Positions 49,988-59,410 of a stretch of DNA of 64,000 bases are shown one piece after another. The stretch's first letter is position 1, and every line of letters starts with the position of its first letter. The position numbers and the translations under genes are program-made. The stretch is from the NCBI RefSeq assembly GCF_000165835.1, contig NC_014640.1, forward strand, positions 2,294,001 through 2,358,000, given 5' to 3'. Origin of the DNA: Achromobacter xylosoxidans A8. Its GTDB lineage: Bacteria > Pseudomonadota > Gammaproteobacteria > Burkholderiales > Burkholderiaceae_B. The notes beneath the pieces were generated by a model. That model searched no databases, was not told where the DNA came from, and saw only the letters and a program-made list of their open reading frames with translations.

Positions 49988-51532
49988 TCAAGCCGCTGGC
50001 GCGCTGGACGGCAAGGTGACGACGAAGCGCGTGCCCACGCCCACCTGGCTTTCCATGGTCAATGAACCGCCCTGGTTCTGGCAGATGCGCCGGGCCAGGT
50101 ATAGGCCAATGCCCATGCCTTGAGTCTCCCGGTGCGCCGAGCGCCGGAAATGCGGTTCGAAGATCTTGGCCTGTTCCTCCACGCCGATGCCTGGGCCGCG
50201 GTCAGTGACGGCCACCCAAGCCATGGGAATGCCCTCCACCCGGGTTTCGCCGGTTTCGATGCGGACGGGTTCATTCGCTGGCGAATACTTGATAGCATTG
50301 TGGATCAGGTTGCGCACCACCACACTGGTCAAGGGGCGGTCGCAGTAGACCGGCAGGGAGGCGCCGGCCTGCAACATCAGCGCATGCGCCGTATCGGGTT
50401 GCATCGCGGTGACGACATCGCGCACCAGATCCGCCATGTCCGCTTGTTCGCCGCGCGGCGTCCACGCCTGTTCGCCCAGCCTGTCCTGATTCAGCAGCTG
50501 ATCCATGAGTTCGGTCATGCGGGTGACCGAGCGATGGATGCGCGCCAGGCGGTTGTCCACGGCCTCGCCGCTTTCGGCAAGTATCATGTCCAGGGACTGG
50601 GCTGCCGCACTGACGGTGGCAAGCGGTGCGCGCAATTCGTGCGAGATTAGCGCGTTCATCTGGCGTTGCGTATCGAGTGCGCCGGCCAGTTCCGCCAGCC
50701 TTAGTTCGCCTTGGGCCACGTGTTCCGCATTGTTGTGTTCCTGGACTGCGTGTTTCACTTCCTGTTGCAGGCCACTGGATTGATGGATCGCGAGCAGAAC
50801 CAAGGCGCTCGATACCAGCAGTAGTCGCGCCAGTTCGGCGACCGTTCCGCCCGCGCCCTGGGGCAACCAGGCGTCATGTCCCAGCAGCCAGACCGATATG
50901 CCATAAGCGCCAGCCAAGATCAGCGCGGCTGCGCGTGCGGGTGTTCTGCTTGCCCCGCGGATCAGGAACCAGATGGCCAGCGGCAGGCTGGCGATGGCGC
51001 AGGCGCCCGCGATCGCGGCCGATGCGATGCCGTTGCCTGGGTCGTAGGCGATGATCAGCGCCAGTATCGCTACTATCGTCAACGCCGCGCTGGCCCAGCG
51101 GCAGGCCGTCGCCAGCTTGGTGGCGGATGCTGCCGCGAGTAGGGGGGCGGTGAGGGCGAGCAAGGCCGCATAGGATCCGGCTTGCAGCGCTGCCGGCGGC
51201 AACAGCGTGGGCATGGAGCGGAATACGCCTTCGAGCAGCATGAAGGCCAACCCCGCGCCGTACATGGCATTGCGGGTGGCCGCCCATGCGACGGCACAGG
51301 CCACGCCGCAGGCTGCGGCGACGCCGGCCGTCAGGCCCAGATGCAGGTCTTCGTATGACGCGCCCACGCCATAGGCCAGGACCGCGTCGGGGCCGAGCAG
51401 GGCGCACAGCAATAGCCCCAGGCGGGGCAGGATGACTGGCCGAACCGCGGGGGCGTCACCGGCGCGGCGCGGGCGCAAAGGCCAGCGTGTGCGAAAAAGC
51501 CAACAGATGCGAAGCAGCATGCCTTCCGTCAA
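49988..51532 (-). CDS. Multi-pass membrane sensor histidine kinase
   Basis: A 514-residue kinase. The first 250 residues hold seven to eight transmembrane helices. A coiled linker follows, then HisKA with the phospho-acceptor H298 (ISHELRAPLATV) and HATPase_c with NLIHNAIKYSP, VTDRGPGIG and GMGIGLYLARRIC. The membrane sensor has no recognisable ligand domain. Its start overlaps the stop of the LapD-like gene by 4 nt, so the two proteins are co-expressed. Confidence 0.92.
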   Translation of the reverse strand: MTEGMLLRICWLFRTRWPLRPRRAGDAPAVRPVILPRLGLLLCALLGPDAVLAYGVGASYEDLHLGLTAGVAAACGVACAVAWAATRNAMYGAGLAFMLLEGVFRSMPTLLPPAALQAGSYAALLALTAPLLAAASATKLATACRWASAALTIVAILALIIAYDPGNGIASAAIAGACAIASLPLAIWFLIRGASRTPARAAALILAGAYGISVWLLGHDAWLPQGAGGTVAELARLLLVSSALVLLAIHQSSGLQQEVKHAVQEHNNAEHVAQGELRLAELAGALDTQRQMNALISHELRAPLATVSAAAQSLDMILAESGEAVDNRLARIHRSVTRMTELMDQLLNQDRLGEQAWTPRGEQADMADLVRDVVTAMQPDTAHALMLQAGASLPVYCDRPLTSVVVRNLIHNAIKYSPANEPVRIETGETRVEGIPMAWVAVTDRGPGIGVEEQAKIFEPHFRRSAHRETQGMGIGLYLARRICQNQGGSLTMESQVGVGTRFVVTLPSSAPAA

Positions 51533-53502
51533 CTGGAACCCCAGGGATGATCTGGTGCGAGTTCGTGCGTATGGGCGGAGTTTACGACAGGCCCGCGCAT
51601 GGCATGGACGCCGATGCTCGCCAGGACGTTCTGCGTGGCGAGATCAGGCACGTCTTCGGCGTAGACATCGATATTCAGCGCTGCGGCTGTCGCCACTACG
51701 GTGGCGGCGAGGTGCTGGCTGCCCGGGCTGTGGAGCAGGCCTGTGATGAAGCCGCCACATAGCTTCAGGTATGACAAGGGGAACTCATGCAGATGCTCGA
51801 TGGCGCCGAATTGGTACGACAGCCGGCTTACGCCGACCCGTGCGCCGGCGGCCACGATGATGTCGCAAAGCTGGTGCAGGTCCGCCCCTTGCGCTGCAAG
51901 GGCTGCCGCATCGATTTCCACGATCAGGCGTGCGCTCAGGGCGGGGCGGTCAGCCAGCATGCGTTGCAGTCTGGACTGGAATGATGGCTGGGCGATCGAG
52001 GCCAGCGATATCGGCACTGCCAGCGCGCCAGGACGCGCGAACAGCCAGTCCAGCCCCAGGCGGATGGCTTGTATGTCGCACTCGGCGGCCAGGCCGAGGC
52101 GGACCGCGGGGGGCATGAAGATCGAGGCCGGCACGGGATCGGCGCCGGTGGTGTCGTGCAGGGTCAGGCTGGCTTCGTGGTGCAGCAGGCCGCCGGACAG
52201 ATCGTGCAGAGGTTGCACGGACAAGGAGAATCTGTGTTGTTCGAGTGCGGTAACCAGGGCGTCGTGCCAACTGTACTCGCCGATGTGCGTGCTGTCCGGC
52301 GCTCGGCTGGCCGGCGCGATCTGGTCGTCGTCGGCGCTTTCGGCGCACATCAGGGCGTGGTCCAGGCGCGCCAGCGTGTCGCTCATGCCGTCTCCTGGCG
52401 CGTAGGAAGCCATCGCCAGGGCCCAGCGGCAGGACTCATGCTTGTCCATCGGTACACGTAGGGCGCGCAGTTCGCGTCGCACCCGCTCGGCCAGCAGGCT
52501 GGCTTGCGGCGCCGAGCTGCGGGGCAGCAGCAGCGCAAAATCAGAACCGCTGATGCGCGCGAGCATGGCCGCCGGCCCGCCGAATTCGGCGACCAGCTTG
52601 CGCAGCCGGTCGGCGGATGAGCGCAGCCACTGGTCCGTGAAGGCGCGCGAAAGGTGCCGGTTGATCTGCGCCAGGTCGCGTTGGCGGAACATCAGCAGAT
52701 GGCCGCCGGCTTCGGGGTCCTTGTCCGCCAGCGCCAGCCTGAACTGATCGACAAAATACTTGCGATTGTGCAGCCGGGTGATGGGGTCCTTGTAGATCTC
52801 GCTCTGAAGCGATTCGATCCGGGCATTTTGTTCCTGGACGGTGGCGGCGACCATGCGCTGCGCGTCCACCAGCGCCTGATCGACGCCCGCCAGCTCGCAC
52901 GTGCCGTTCAAGGTCTTACGGTTGCCCGGGGCCAGCGCGCGCACGCGTTCGCAGATGTCGCGAGAGGTGCGCGCTTCCATCCGCCGCGCGAGATTGAGGG
53001 AGAACAAGACCCACAGCAGGCCTGCGGCCAGCACCAGCCCCAGGACCCGCACGCCGCCTTGCCACAAGGTGTCGCGGGCTTCCCGCGAATCCGCCTGCAC
53101 GGTGACGATACCCCGCGAACTGCCGTCCGGTGCCGCGTAAGGCCGCGACACGGCGGGCGCTTCCATGCTCAACCAGGCGTCGCGCCAATCGTGCTCCCTG
53201 GACTGAGAGTCGGTTTGCGGCGTTTGCCGTTCGATGGCGGGCGCGCCCCTTTCGTCGGTAATGCGTACCAGCGCGTAATCTCCGCCCGCGTACAGATCAT
53301 CCGCCAGCGCCATTCGTTCGTCGGGGCCAGCCGCAGCGTGCGACAAGGCCCAGGCGAGCGCGTTGGCGCCGTCGTCGCTTTGCTGCGTCAACTGCGAGCT
53401 CAGATAGCGGTGCGCCGCCAGCATCCCCACCGCCTGCGCGCCGAACAGGACGAGGCCGATCAAAAGTGTGGTGAAGAAAAGTAGCCGGCGGAATGTGGAC
53501 AT
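51529..53502 (-). CDS. LapD-like c-di-GMP receptor with degenerate GGDEF/EAL
   Basis: A 657-residue protein with LapD architecture: transmembrane helix 1 (about 7-29), a periplasmic LapD_MoxY-type domain (about 30-148, with a Trp at 110 as in LapD's LapG-binding loop), and transmembrane helix 2 (150-170). A HAMP/S-helix (EQNARIESLQSEIYKDPITRLHNRKYF), GGDEF degenerate to SGSDF (318-322) and EAL degenerate to EAS (443-445) follow. Enzymatic activity is therefore unlikely; c-di-GMP binding is expected. It is a paralogue of the LapD at 57434-59410 but lies with a histidine kinase. Confidence 0.88.
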   Translation of the reverse strand: MSTFRRLLFFTTLLIGLVLFGAQAVGMLAAHRYLSSQLTQQSDDGANALAWALSHAAAGPDERMALADDLYAGGDYALVRITDERGAPAIERQTPQTDSQSREHDWRDAWLSMEAPAVSRPYAAPDGSSRGIVTVQADSREARDTLWQGGVRVLGLVLAAGLLWVLFSLNLARRMEARTSRDICERVRALAPGNRKTLNGTCELAGVDQALVDAQRMVAATVQEQNARIESLQSEIYKDPITRLHNRKYFVDQFRLALADKDPEAGGHLLMFRQRDLAQINRHLSRAFTDQWLRSSADRLRKLVAEFGGPAAMLARISGSDFALLLPRSSAPQASLLAERVRRELRALRVPMDKHESCRWALAMASYAPGDGMSDTLARLDHALMCAESADDDQIAPASRAPDSTHIGEYSWHDALVTALEQHRFSLSVQPLHDLSGGLLHHEASLTLHDTTGADPVPASIFMPPAVRLGLAAECDIQAIRLGLDWLFARPGALAVPISLASIAQPSFQSRLQRMLADRPALSARLIVEIDAAALAAQGADLHQLCDIIVAAGARVGVSRLSYQFGAIEHLHEFPLSYLKLCGGFITGLLHSPGSQHLAATVVATAAALNIDVYAEDVPDLATQNVLASIGVHAMRGPVVNSAHTHELAPDHPWGSS

Positions 53503-54013
53503 GTATTGGGAGGTTCCCTTCCTGGCCGCTGCGTGGCCTGAACTGAGGACTGCCAGGTGTCCGGTTGGAACGGCGTCGGATCGCGATCAGCGCTAGAAGG
53601 CCTGGATACGGGGTGTGACACAAGTCACTAATACATCAGTGGAACAGCAATTCTACATGTCACAGAACGTGCCGAATATTACTAAATTCATGCCGCAAGG
53701 GGGCAAGCTGTGCAATTATTTCGGTGCGGCCCGGTTTTGAATGACAACTATCGAGACAGGGTGTATTAATTTTTCGGGTGTAGCTGTCGTAAGTAGTAGG
53801 GCGAGCATGGCATCAAGGGCCGGCGCTAGCCTTCGTGGCCTATCCCGAACCTTCCGTGAGCAACCAGAATAACCGTAGGAATACAGGGGAAAGAGGCGCG
53901 TTGCCTCTGAAGTGTGGCGTTTTTTGCGAAAATAATGCATATTTTAAAAAATGTTACAGTCCTTGGGTTCCTTTTCGAACCGCAACGCCAGGGGCTTATG
54001 GATAGGGGGCTTC
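53503..54013. other. Intergenic region between divergent c-di-GMP genes
   Basis: About 510 bp between the divergent LapD-like and GGDEF/EAL genes. It contains a CRP/Vfr-like dyad (separate entry), A/T-rich tracts near 53650-53690 and 53930-53960, and no convincing gene. Both genes must be driven from here. An AGGGGG ribosome binding site lies at 54004-54009. Confidence 0.4.
53614..53629. promoter_or_regulatory. CRP/Vfr-like binding site
   Basis: TGTGA-CACAAG-TCACT at 53614-53629 matches the CRP consensus TGTGA-N6-TCACA at 9 of 10 core positions. It lies about 112 bp upstream of the LapD-like start (53502) and nearly 400 bp from the GGDEF/EAL start. A link between cAMP and c-di-GMP signalling would be plausible, but one match in 64 kb can occur by chance. 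Confidence 0.4.
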
Positions 54014-55396
54014 GTGCGTGAGAGTTACCTGCTCGCACTGTGCCTGACGCTTGCGGGCGCACTTGTAGCGATATGCTGGGTCTTCGTGCGCAGGGAGCGC
54101 CTGCTGCGTCAGCGGCTGACGCGCGATGAATTGACCGGTGTCCTGAATCATCAGGAATTGCACCGGCGCGCCCGCGCTTGGCTCAACAATGCCGAGGGCC
54201 GCTCGCGCCGCGGCGCATTCTTCCTGGTGAGCTTCGAGCAGTACGCCGAGATCAGCGCCATGTTGCGCGCGGGCGAAGATCAGGCCCTGTTGGTGCAGGT
54301 GGCCAACCGCCTGGGCCTGATCTGCCGATCCATGGGCGGCATGGTGGCGCGCTCCGGGACGGATGCGTTCACCGTATGCGCACCCGACGTGGATGAAACG
54401 GGCGCGGCCCAGGTGTCGGCCAAGCTGCTGGAAGCCCTGAGCGCGCCTTATGAATTGGGCGGGCGTCCGCTGATGGCCATGTTCCGTGTCGGCACGGCCC
54501 TGTATCCCGAGCATGGCCGTAGCGTGGAAGAGCTGCAGCGCTGCGTGCAAGTTGCCTTGCTCCCGCTGAAGGAGCGCGGCGGGCCGGGCTGGAACCTGTT
54601 CGATTTCCGCATGCTGGCGCGCCAGCGTGACCAGCAGGGGCTGGAAAACGACCTCCGGCTGGCGCTGACCACACCCGCCATGGAGCAGTTCGAACTGTAT
54701 TACCAACCGGTCTGTGACAGCGGTACCGGCATGGTGCAGGGATGCGAGGCGCTGCTGCGCTGGCATCACCCCGTGCTCGGCAGCGTGTCGCCTGCCGTCA
54801 CCATCGAACTGGCCGAACGCAGTGGCCTGATCGTGCCGCTGGGGGCCTGGATACTGGAACGGGCATGTACGCAGGCGGCGCTATGGCCGGCGACCTGGCG
54901 CGTGCATGTGAACCTGTCGGTCAAGCAGATGAACGAGGACGGTCTGGTCGAACTCGTGTCGGATGCGCTCGCTGCCGCCAATCTGGCGCCGCGCAAACTG
55001 GTGCTGGAAATCACGGAATCACTGTTCATCCTGCACTACGAACGTCATGTGAAAATCCTGAACACGCTGCGGGCGATGGGCATAGGCGTGGCGTTGGACG
55101 ATTTCGGCTGCGGTTATTCCAGCCTGAACCACCTGCGTTGCCTGCCCATCGATTGGGTCAAAATCGACCGCAGCTTCATTTCCGCGCTCGAGTCCGATGC
55201 CGGCAGCCGCGAAGTGGTGTCGGCGCTGTTCGGCCTGTGCCAGGCGATGCATCTGCCCGTGGTGGCGGAAGGCGTTGAAACCGAGGGCCAACGAGAGATC
55301 CTGAAGTCCCTGGGATGCCGGGTGATGCAAGGTTTCCTGTTGGGACGTCCCGCGCCGGCCTCCGAAATCCAGGCTTTGGCCTCGGCGGTGTCATAA
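54014..55396 (+). CDS. Membrane GGDEF/EAL protein, probable c-di-GMP phosphodiesterase
   Basis: A 460-residue protein from GTG 54014: an N-terminal transmembrane helix (SYLLALCLTLAGALVAICWVF), a degenerate GGDEF domain (SGTDAF at 114-119) and a complete EAL domain. The latter has EALLRW at 245-250, NLSVKQM, LEITES, LDDFGCGYSS, VKIDRSF, VAEGVET and MQGFLLGRP. All catalytic EAL residues are present, so c-di-GMP hydrolysis is expected. The GTG is chosen because AGGGGG lies just upstream. An ATG at 53951 in the same frame lacks a ribosome binding site. Confidence 0.88.
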   Translation: MRESYLLALCLTLAGALVAICWVFVRRERLLRQRLTRDELTGVLNHQELHRRARAWLNNAEGRSRRGAFFLVSFEQYAEISAMLRAGEDQALLVQVANRLGLICRSMGGMVARSGTDAFTVCAPDVDETGAAQVSAKLLEALSAPYELGGRPLMAMFRVGTALYPEHGRSVEELQRCVQVALLPLKERGGPGWNLFDFRMLARQRDQQGLENDLRLALTTPAMEQFELYYQPVCDSGTGMVQGCEALLRWHHPVLGSVSPAVTIELAERSGLIVPLGAWILERACTQAALWPATWRVHVNLSVKQMNEDGLVELVSDALAAANLAPRKLVLEITESLFILHYERHVKILNTLRAMGIGVALDDFGCGYSSLNHLRCLPIDWVKIDRSFISALESDAGSREVVSALFGLCQAMHLPVVAEGVETEGQREILKSLGCRVMQGFLLGRPAPASEIQALASAVS

Positions 55397-55432
55397 TCGG
55401 GGTTGCTTGCAAACCCGACCTCTCGACTCCCT

Positions 55433-56503
55433 ATGCCCGGCAACACCCTAGGTACCCTCTTTACCGTCACCAATTTCGGCGAATCCCACGGGCCGGCCAT
55501 CGGTTGCGTCGTGGATGGCTGTCCTCCGGGACTGTCGCTGGACGCTGCCGATATCCAGCTCGAACTGGACCGCCGCCGTCCTGGCACGTCCCGCCACGTG
55601 ACGCAGCGCCAGGAAGCCGATCAGGTGGAAATCCTGTCTGGCGTATACGAGGGAGTGACGACGGGCACGCCTATCGGCCTGCTCATCCGCAACACCGATG
55701 CGCGCAGCAAGGATTACTCGAACATCGCGGATACCTTCCGTCCGGGCCATGCCGACTACGCCTACTGGCGTAAGTTCGGGGTGCGCGACCCGCGCGGAGG
55801 CGGCCGCTCGTCGGCGCGCCTGACGGCGCCGACGGTAGCGGCGGGCGCCATCGCCAAGAAGTGGCTGGCAGAGCAATACGGTGTCAAGGTGCGCGGCTAC
55901 ATGAGTCAGCTTGGCCCCATCGCGATTCCCTTCGTTTCCTGGGACGAGGTCCCCAATAATCCGTTCTACGCGCCCAACGCCGAGGTCGTGCCGGAACTGG
56001 AAGCCTACATGGACCAATTGCGCCGCGACGGCGACTCCGTGGGCGCCCGGATCGAAGTCGTGGCCGAGAACCTTCCCGCGGGCTGGGGGGAACCGATCTA
56101 TGACCGCCTGGACGCCGACATCGCCCACGTGATGATGGGTTTGAATGCCGTGAAGGGCGTGTCGATCGGCGCGGGCTTCGACAGCATCGCACAGCGAGGC
56201 TCGGAGCACGGCGACGAAATTACGCCGGACGGTTTTTTGACCAATAACGCCGGCGGGGTGCTGGGCGGCATTTCAACCGGTCAGCCAGTCACCGTGTCGC
56301 TGGCCATCAAGCCGACCTCCAGCATCCGGGTCGAACGCCGCTCCGTGAATCGCGCCAACGATCCGGTCATGGTGCAGACCCTGGGACGCCACGATCCTTG
56401 CGTCGGCATCCGCGCCACACCCATCGCCGAAGCAATGCTGGCGCTGGTCCTGATCGACCATGCCTTGCGCCACCGCGGTCAGTGCGGCGATCCGGTAGTC
56501 TGA
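55433..56503 (+). CDS. aroC: Chorismate synthase
   Basis: Last enzyme of the shikimate pathway, converting EPSP to chorismate with reduced FMN. The 356 residues include the three signatures [18 protein letters not shown], the [27 protein letters not shown] region and GGISTGQPV...[17 protein letters not shown]. The ATG at 55433 gives the canonical [16 protein letters not shown]; the frame extends slightly upstream. It is 36 nt after the GGDEF/EAL gene. Confidence 0.97.
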   Translation: MPGNTLGTLFTVTNFGESHGPAIGCVVDGCPPGLSLDAADIQLELDRRRPGTSRHVTQRQEADQVEILSGVYEGVTTGTPIGLLIRNTDARSKDYSNIADTFRPGHADYAYWRKFGVRDPRGGGRSSARLTAPTVAAGAIAKKWLAEQYGVKVRGYMSQLGPIAIPFVSWDEVPNNPFYAPNAEVVPELEAYMDQLRRDGDSVGARIEVVAENLPAGWGEPIYDRLDADIAHVMMGLNAVKGVSIGAGFDSIAQRGSEHGDEITPDGFLTNNAGGVLGGISTGQPVTVSLAIKPTSSIRVERRSVNRANDPVMVQTLGRHDPCVGIRATPIAEAMLALVLIDHALRHRGQCGDPVV

Positions 56504-56540
56504 TACGCTGTCGTTCTTCGAATCGGCTGGGAGGCCTGCC

Positions 56541-57380
56541 ATGAACCGGAAACGTCATCTGCTGCGCAATGCGGGCGCTGCGCTCGCGCTGGCGGCCCTG
56601 GCGGGCTGCACCGGCATGAACACCACGCAGTCGGGCGCCATCGGCGTCAACCGGACCCAATACATGTCCAGCATGGTGCCTTCGCAAGCGCTGGAGCAGG
56701 AAGCCACTCAGCAGTACGCCGACATACTCAAGCAGGCGCAGGCCAAGGGCCTGCTGGACCGTGACGCCCAACAGGTTGCGCGGGTTCGCACCATTTCGCA
56801 GCGGTTGATCGCGCAGGCGGGAATCTTCCGGCCTGACGCCGCCAGCTGGAAATGGGAAGTGCATGTGCTGTCCAGCAACGAGATCAACGCCTGGTGCATG
56901 CCGGGCGGCAAGATCGCCGTCTACACGGGGCTGCTCGGCAAGATCAAACCTACGGACGATGAGTTGGCGGCGGTGCTGGGCCACGAGATTTCGCACGCCT
57001 TGCGCGAGCATGCGCGCGAGCGCGTATCCCAGCAGATGGCGACCAACCTGGGGCTGTCGGTGTTGGCTATCGCCACTGGGTCTTCCGCGGCGTCCGACCT
57101 GGGCGGGCAGTTCACCAGCGTCATGTTCACGCTGCCCAATAGCCGCACGCATGAAACCGAAGCTGACCGCATGGGCGTGGAGTTGGCAGCCAGGGCGGGC
57201 TACGACCCGCGCGCCGCCGTGACGCTGTGGCAGAAGATGGGCGCCGCCGATCAGGGCAGCGCCCCGCCGGAAATCCTGTCGACCCACCCCTCGGCCGCAT
57301 CGCGCATCAGCGATCTGCAGGCCGCCGCGCAGCAGGTGCTGCCGCTTTACGAACAATCGAAAGGCAAAGCCTCCCGCTAA
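56541..57380 (+). CDS. M48-family periplasmic zinc metalloprotease (lipoprotein)
   Basis: A 279-residue protein with a lipoprotein signal (lipobox ALAGC, C23) and an M48 peptidase domain. The zinc motif is HEISH at 148-152 and the third ligand is in HETEADRMG. It resembles LoiP/YcaL-type outer-membrane peptidases that degrade misfolded envelope proteins. The final part has LSTHPSAASRISDLQ. A GGGAGG site precedes the ATG. Confidence 0.93.
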   Translation: MNRKRHLLRNAGAALALAALAGCTGMNTTQSGAIGVNRTQYMSSMVPSQALEQEATQQYADILKQAQAKGLLDRDAQQVARVRTISQRLIAQAGIFRPDAASWKWEVHVLSSNEINAWCMPGGKIAVYTGLLGKIKPTDDELAAVLGHEISHALREHARERVSQQMATNLGLSVLAIATGSSAASDLGGQFTSVMFTLPNSRTHETEADRMGVELAARAGYDPRAAVTLWQKMGAADQGSAPPEILSTHPSAASRISDLQAAAQQVLPLYEQSKGKASR

Positions 57381-57433
57381 GGCTGCTGCGGCGGCCGCGG
57401 TGGCTTTTGACCGGGGTCTTGGCTGTGGCCGCC

Positions 57434-59410
57434 TTAGGCCGCGGCCGTCTTGACACCGGGGCCGCGCATGATACCTATGCCCAGCCTGGCCAGAATGCGC
57501 TGCGTTTCGGCGTCCGGCACATCCTCGGCATAGACCGCGATCTTCAGGTTGCGTGCGGTTTCCAGCACCGAAGCCGTCAACTGCTGGCTGCCGGGGCTTT
57601 GAGACATGCCGCCGACGAAGCCCCCACCCAGTTTCACGTACGACAAGGGCAGCGTGTGCAGTTGCGCCACCGCGCCGAACTGCTGCGCCAGGCGGCGCAC
57701 ACCGATATGCGCGCCGAACTCCGAGGCGACGCGGGCCAGCGTCGCGATCTGCTCGTGGCATTCCACCAGGCCGTGCGCGTCGATTTCCAAGTACAGGCGG
57801 CGCGCCAGCGGCCGGTGTTCGGTCAGCAGCAGGGCCAACTGGCGGAAGAATTTCTGGCCTCGCAAGGAGGGCAGCGCCACTCGCACGGCGAGTTCGCCGG
57901 TGTTGGCAGCCAGCCAATCCAGCCCCAGGCTGACGGCCTCCAGGTCGCAATCGGCCACCAGGTCCAGGCGCACCGCCGGCGGGATGAACAGCGTGGCGGG
58001 AATCGGCACCTGATCGGCGGCAGTGCGCATCATCAGCATCGCTTCGGTGCGGACGATGCTGCCATCGGTGGCTTGGAGGTTTTCCGTGGACAGCTCGAAA
58101 CGGTGCTCTTCCAGCGCGGATTGGATTGCGTCCTTCCAGGCGCGTTCACCCGATTCCGAAGGCGACTGCATGTCGGTCGCGCCCGCGATCACGACCTGGT
58201 CGTTGCCAGCGCTTTCCGCCCGCATCAAGCCGAAGTCCAGGCGCGCGAGCACCGGGCCGGCCTGGCTGCCGTGGCCATAGTCGGTCATGGCCTGCGCCCA
58301 GCGGCACAAATGCCCTTCACCCACGGGGATACGCGAAGCGTGCAGGTCGGCGCGTACCTGCTCTGCCACCATCATGGCCTGGGGAGCCGCGCAGCCGGGC
58401 AGCAGCAAAGCGAAATCCGAGCCATTCAGGCGGGCCAGCAGGGGCGAGGCCACATGCATGCTCTTGAGGGTGCCGCGGATGCGCTCGCAGGCCGCGCGCA
58501 ACCACTGGTCGATGAACTCACGCGGCATATGGCGGTTCAGGTCCGCCAGGTCGCGCTGGCGGAACACCAGCACGTGGCCGCCGTCGATGCTGCGTCCCGT
58601 CGCGATGGCATGGGTTTCCAGCGCACGGCGGAACTCGTTGACGAAGTACTTGCGGTTAGGCAACCCGGTGACCGGATCTTGGTTCAGTTCCAGCTCCAGC
58701 GATTCGATCTTGGCGTTCTGCTCTTCGACGCTGGCATGGATGCGTTCGCGGGTTTGATTCAGGGCCTGCACCACCCCGGACAGTTCAGGCACGCGCGCCT
58801 CGACCTGCTCGGTCGGCGATTCCTGGCCGATGCTGCGCACGTGGTCGCTGATTTCGCGCAGCAGGCGATTCTTGATCCAGCCTACCAGCATGAAGGCAAA
58901 CACGGCCCACAGGATGCCGGCACCCACCACCAAGGCGATCATCTTGAGGCTGCTGCGCCACAGGGCTTCCCAGGCATAGGCGTCGTTCGCGATCAGCGTG
59001 ACTTCGCCAATCTGACGCCAGCCGTCGCTGACGGCATGGCTGGCCGATTGCGCCGTCAGTGGAGCCAGCGCCTGGAACCAGGCGGGAACCGACGCCGCGG
59101 TGGCCGTGGATTTCCGTTCGATCAGGACCTTGCCTTCCGGATCGGCCAGGCGTACCAGCGAGAAGTGTCCGCCGTCGTACAGCGCCGATACCAGCAGCTC
59201 TTGCACGACCGGATCATTGTTCGCGGGCTGCGAGAGCGACAACGCCAGCGATACCGCGGCATCGGTGCTCTGCACCTGCAGTTGGCCTGACAGGTATTCC
59301 CTGGCGGAGTTCACGCTGAGCGCCAGCGTGCCCAGCAGGATGACGCCGATGGCAAGGGTAACGCTGAGCAATAGCTGTCGAAGTATGGACATAGTCTTAT
59401 TTCCGGACAT
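57434..59410 (-). CDS. lapD: c-di-GMP receptor LapD
   Basis: A 658-residue inner-membrane protein: transmembrane helix 1 (about 10-32), periplasmic output domain (about 33-152, with W111 at the position of LapD's LapG-contacting Trp), and transmembrane helix 2 (155-177). A HAMP/S-helix (EEQNAKIESLELELNQDPVTGLPNRKYF), degenerate GGDEF (NGSDF, 329-333) and degenerate EAL (TEAML) follow. LapD binds c-di-GMP and sequesters LapG. It overlaps lapG by 1 nt (TGATG), so the receptor and its protease are translationally coupled. Confidence 0.92.
   Translation of the reverse strand: MSGNKTMSILRQLLLSVTLAIGVILLGTLALSVNSAREYLSGQLQVQSTDAAVSLALSLSQPANNDPVVQELLVSALYDGGHFSLVRLADPEGKVLIERKSTATAASVPAWFQALAPLTAQSASHAVSDGWRQIGEVTLIANDAYAWEALWRSSLKMIALVVGAGILWAVFAFMLVGWIKNRLLREISDHVRSIGQESPTEQVEARVPELSGVVQALNQTRERIHASVEEQNAKIESLELELNQDPVTGLPNRKYFVNEFRRALETHAIATGRSIDGGHVLVFRQRDLADLNRHMPREFIDQWLRAACERIRGTLKSMHVASPLLARLNGSDFALLLPGCAAPQAMMVAEQVRADLHASRIPVGEGHLCRWAQAMTDYGHGSQAGPVLARLDFGLMRAESAGNDQVVIAGATDMQSPSESGERAWKDAIQSALEEHRFELSTENLQATDGSIVRTEAMLMMRTAADQVPIPATLFIPPAVRLDLVADCDLEAVSLGLDWLAANTGELAVRVALPSLRGQKFFRQLALLLTEHRPLARRLYLEIDAHGLVECHEQIATLARVASEFGAHIGVRRLAQQFGAVAQLHTLPLSYVKLGGGFVGGMSQSPGSQQLTASVLETARNLKIAVYAEDVPDAETQRILARLGIGIMRGPGVKTAAA

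Noticed and set aside
57227..59290. A 687-codon open frame on the plus strand
   Set aside because: Antisense to lapD, whose domains are clear; no motifs of its own.
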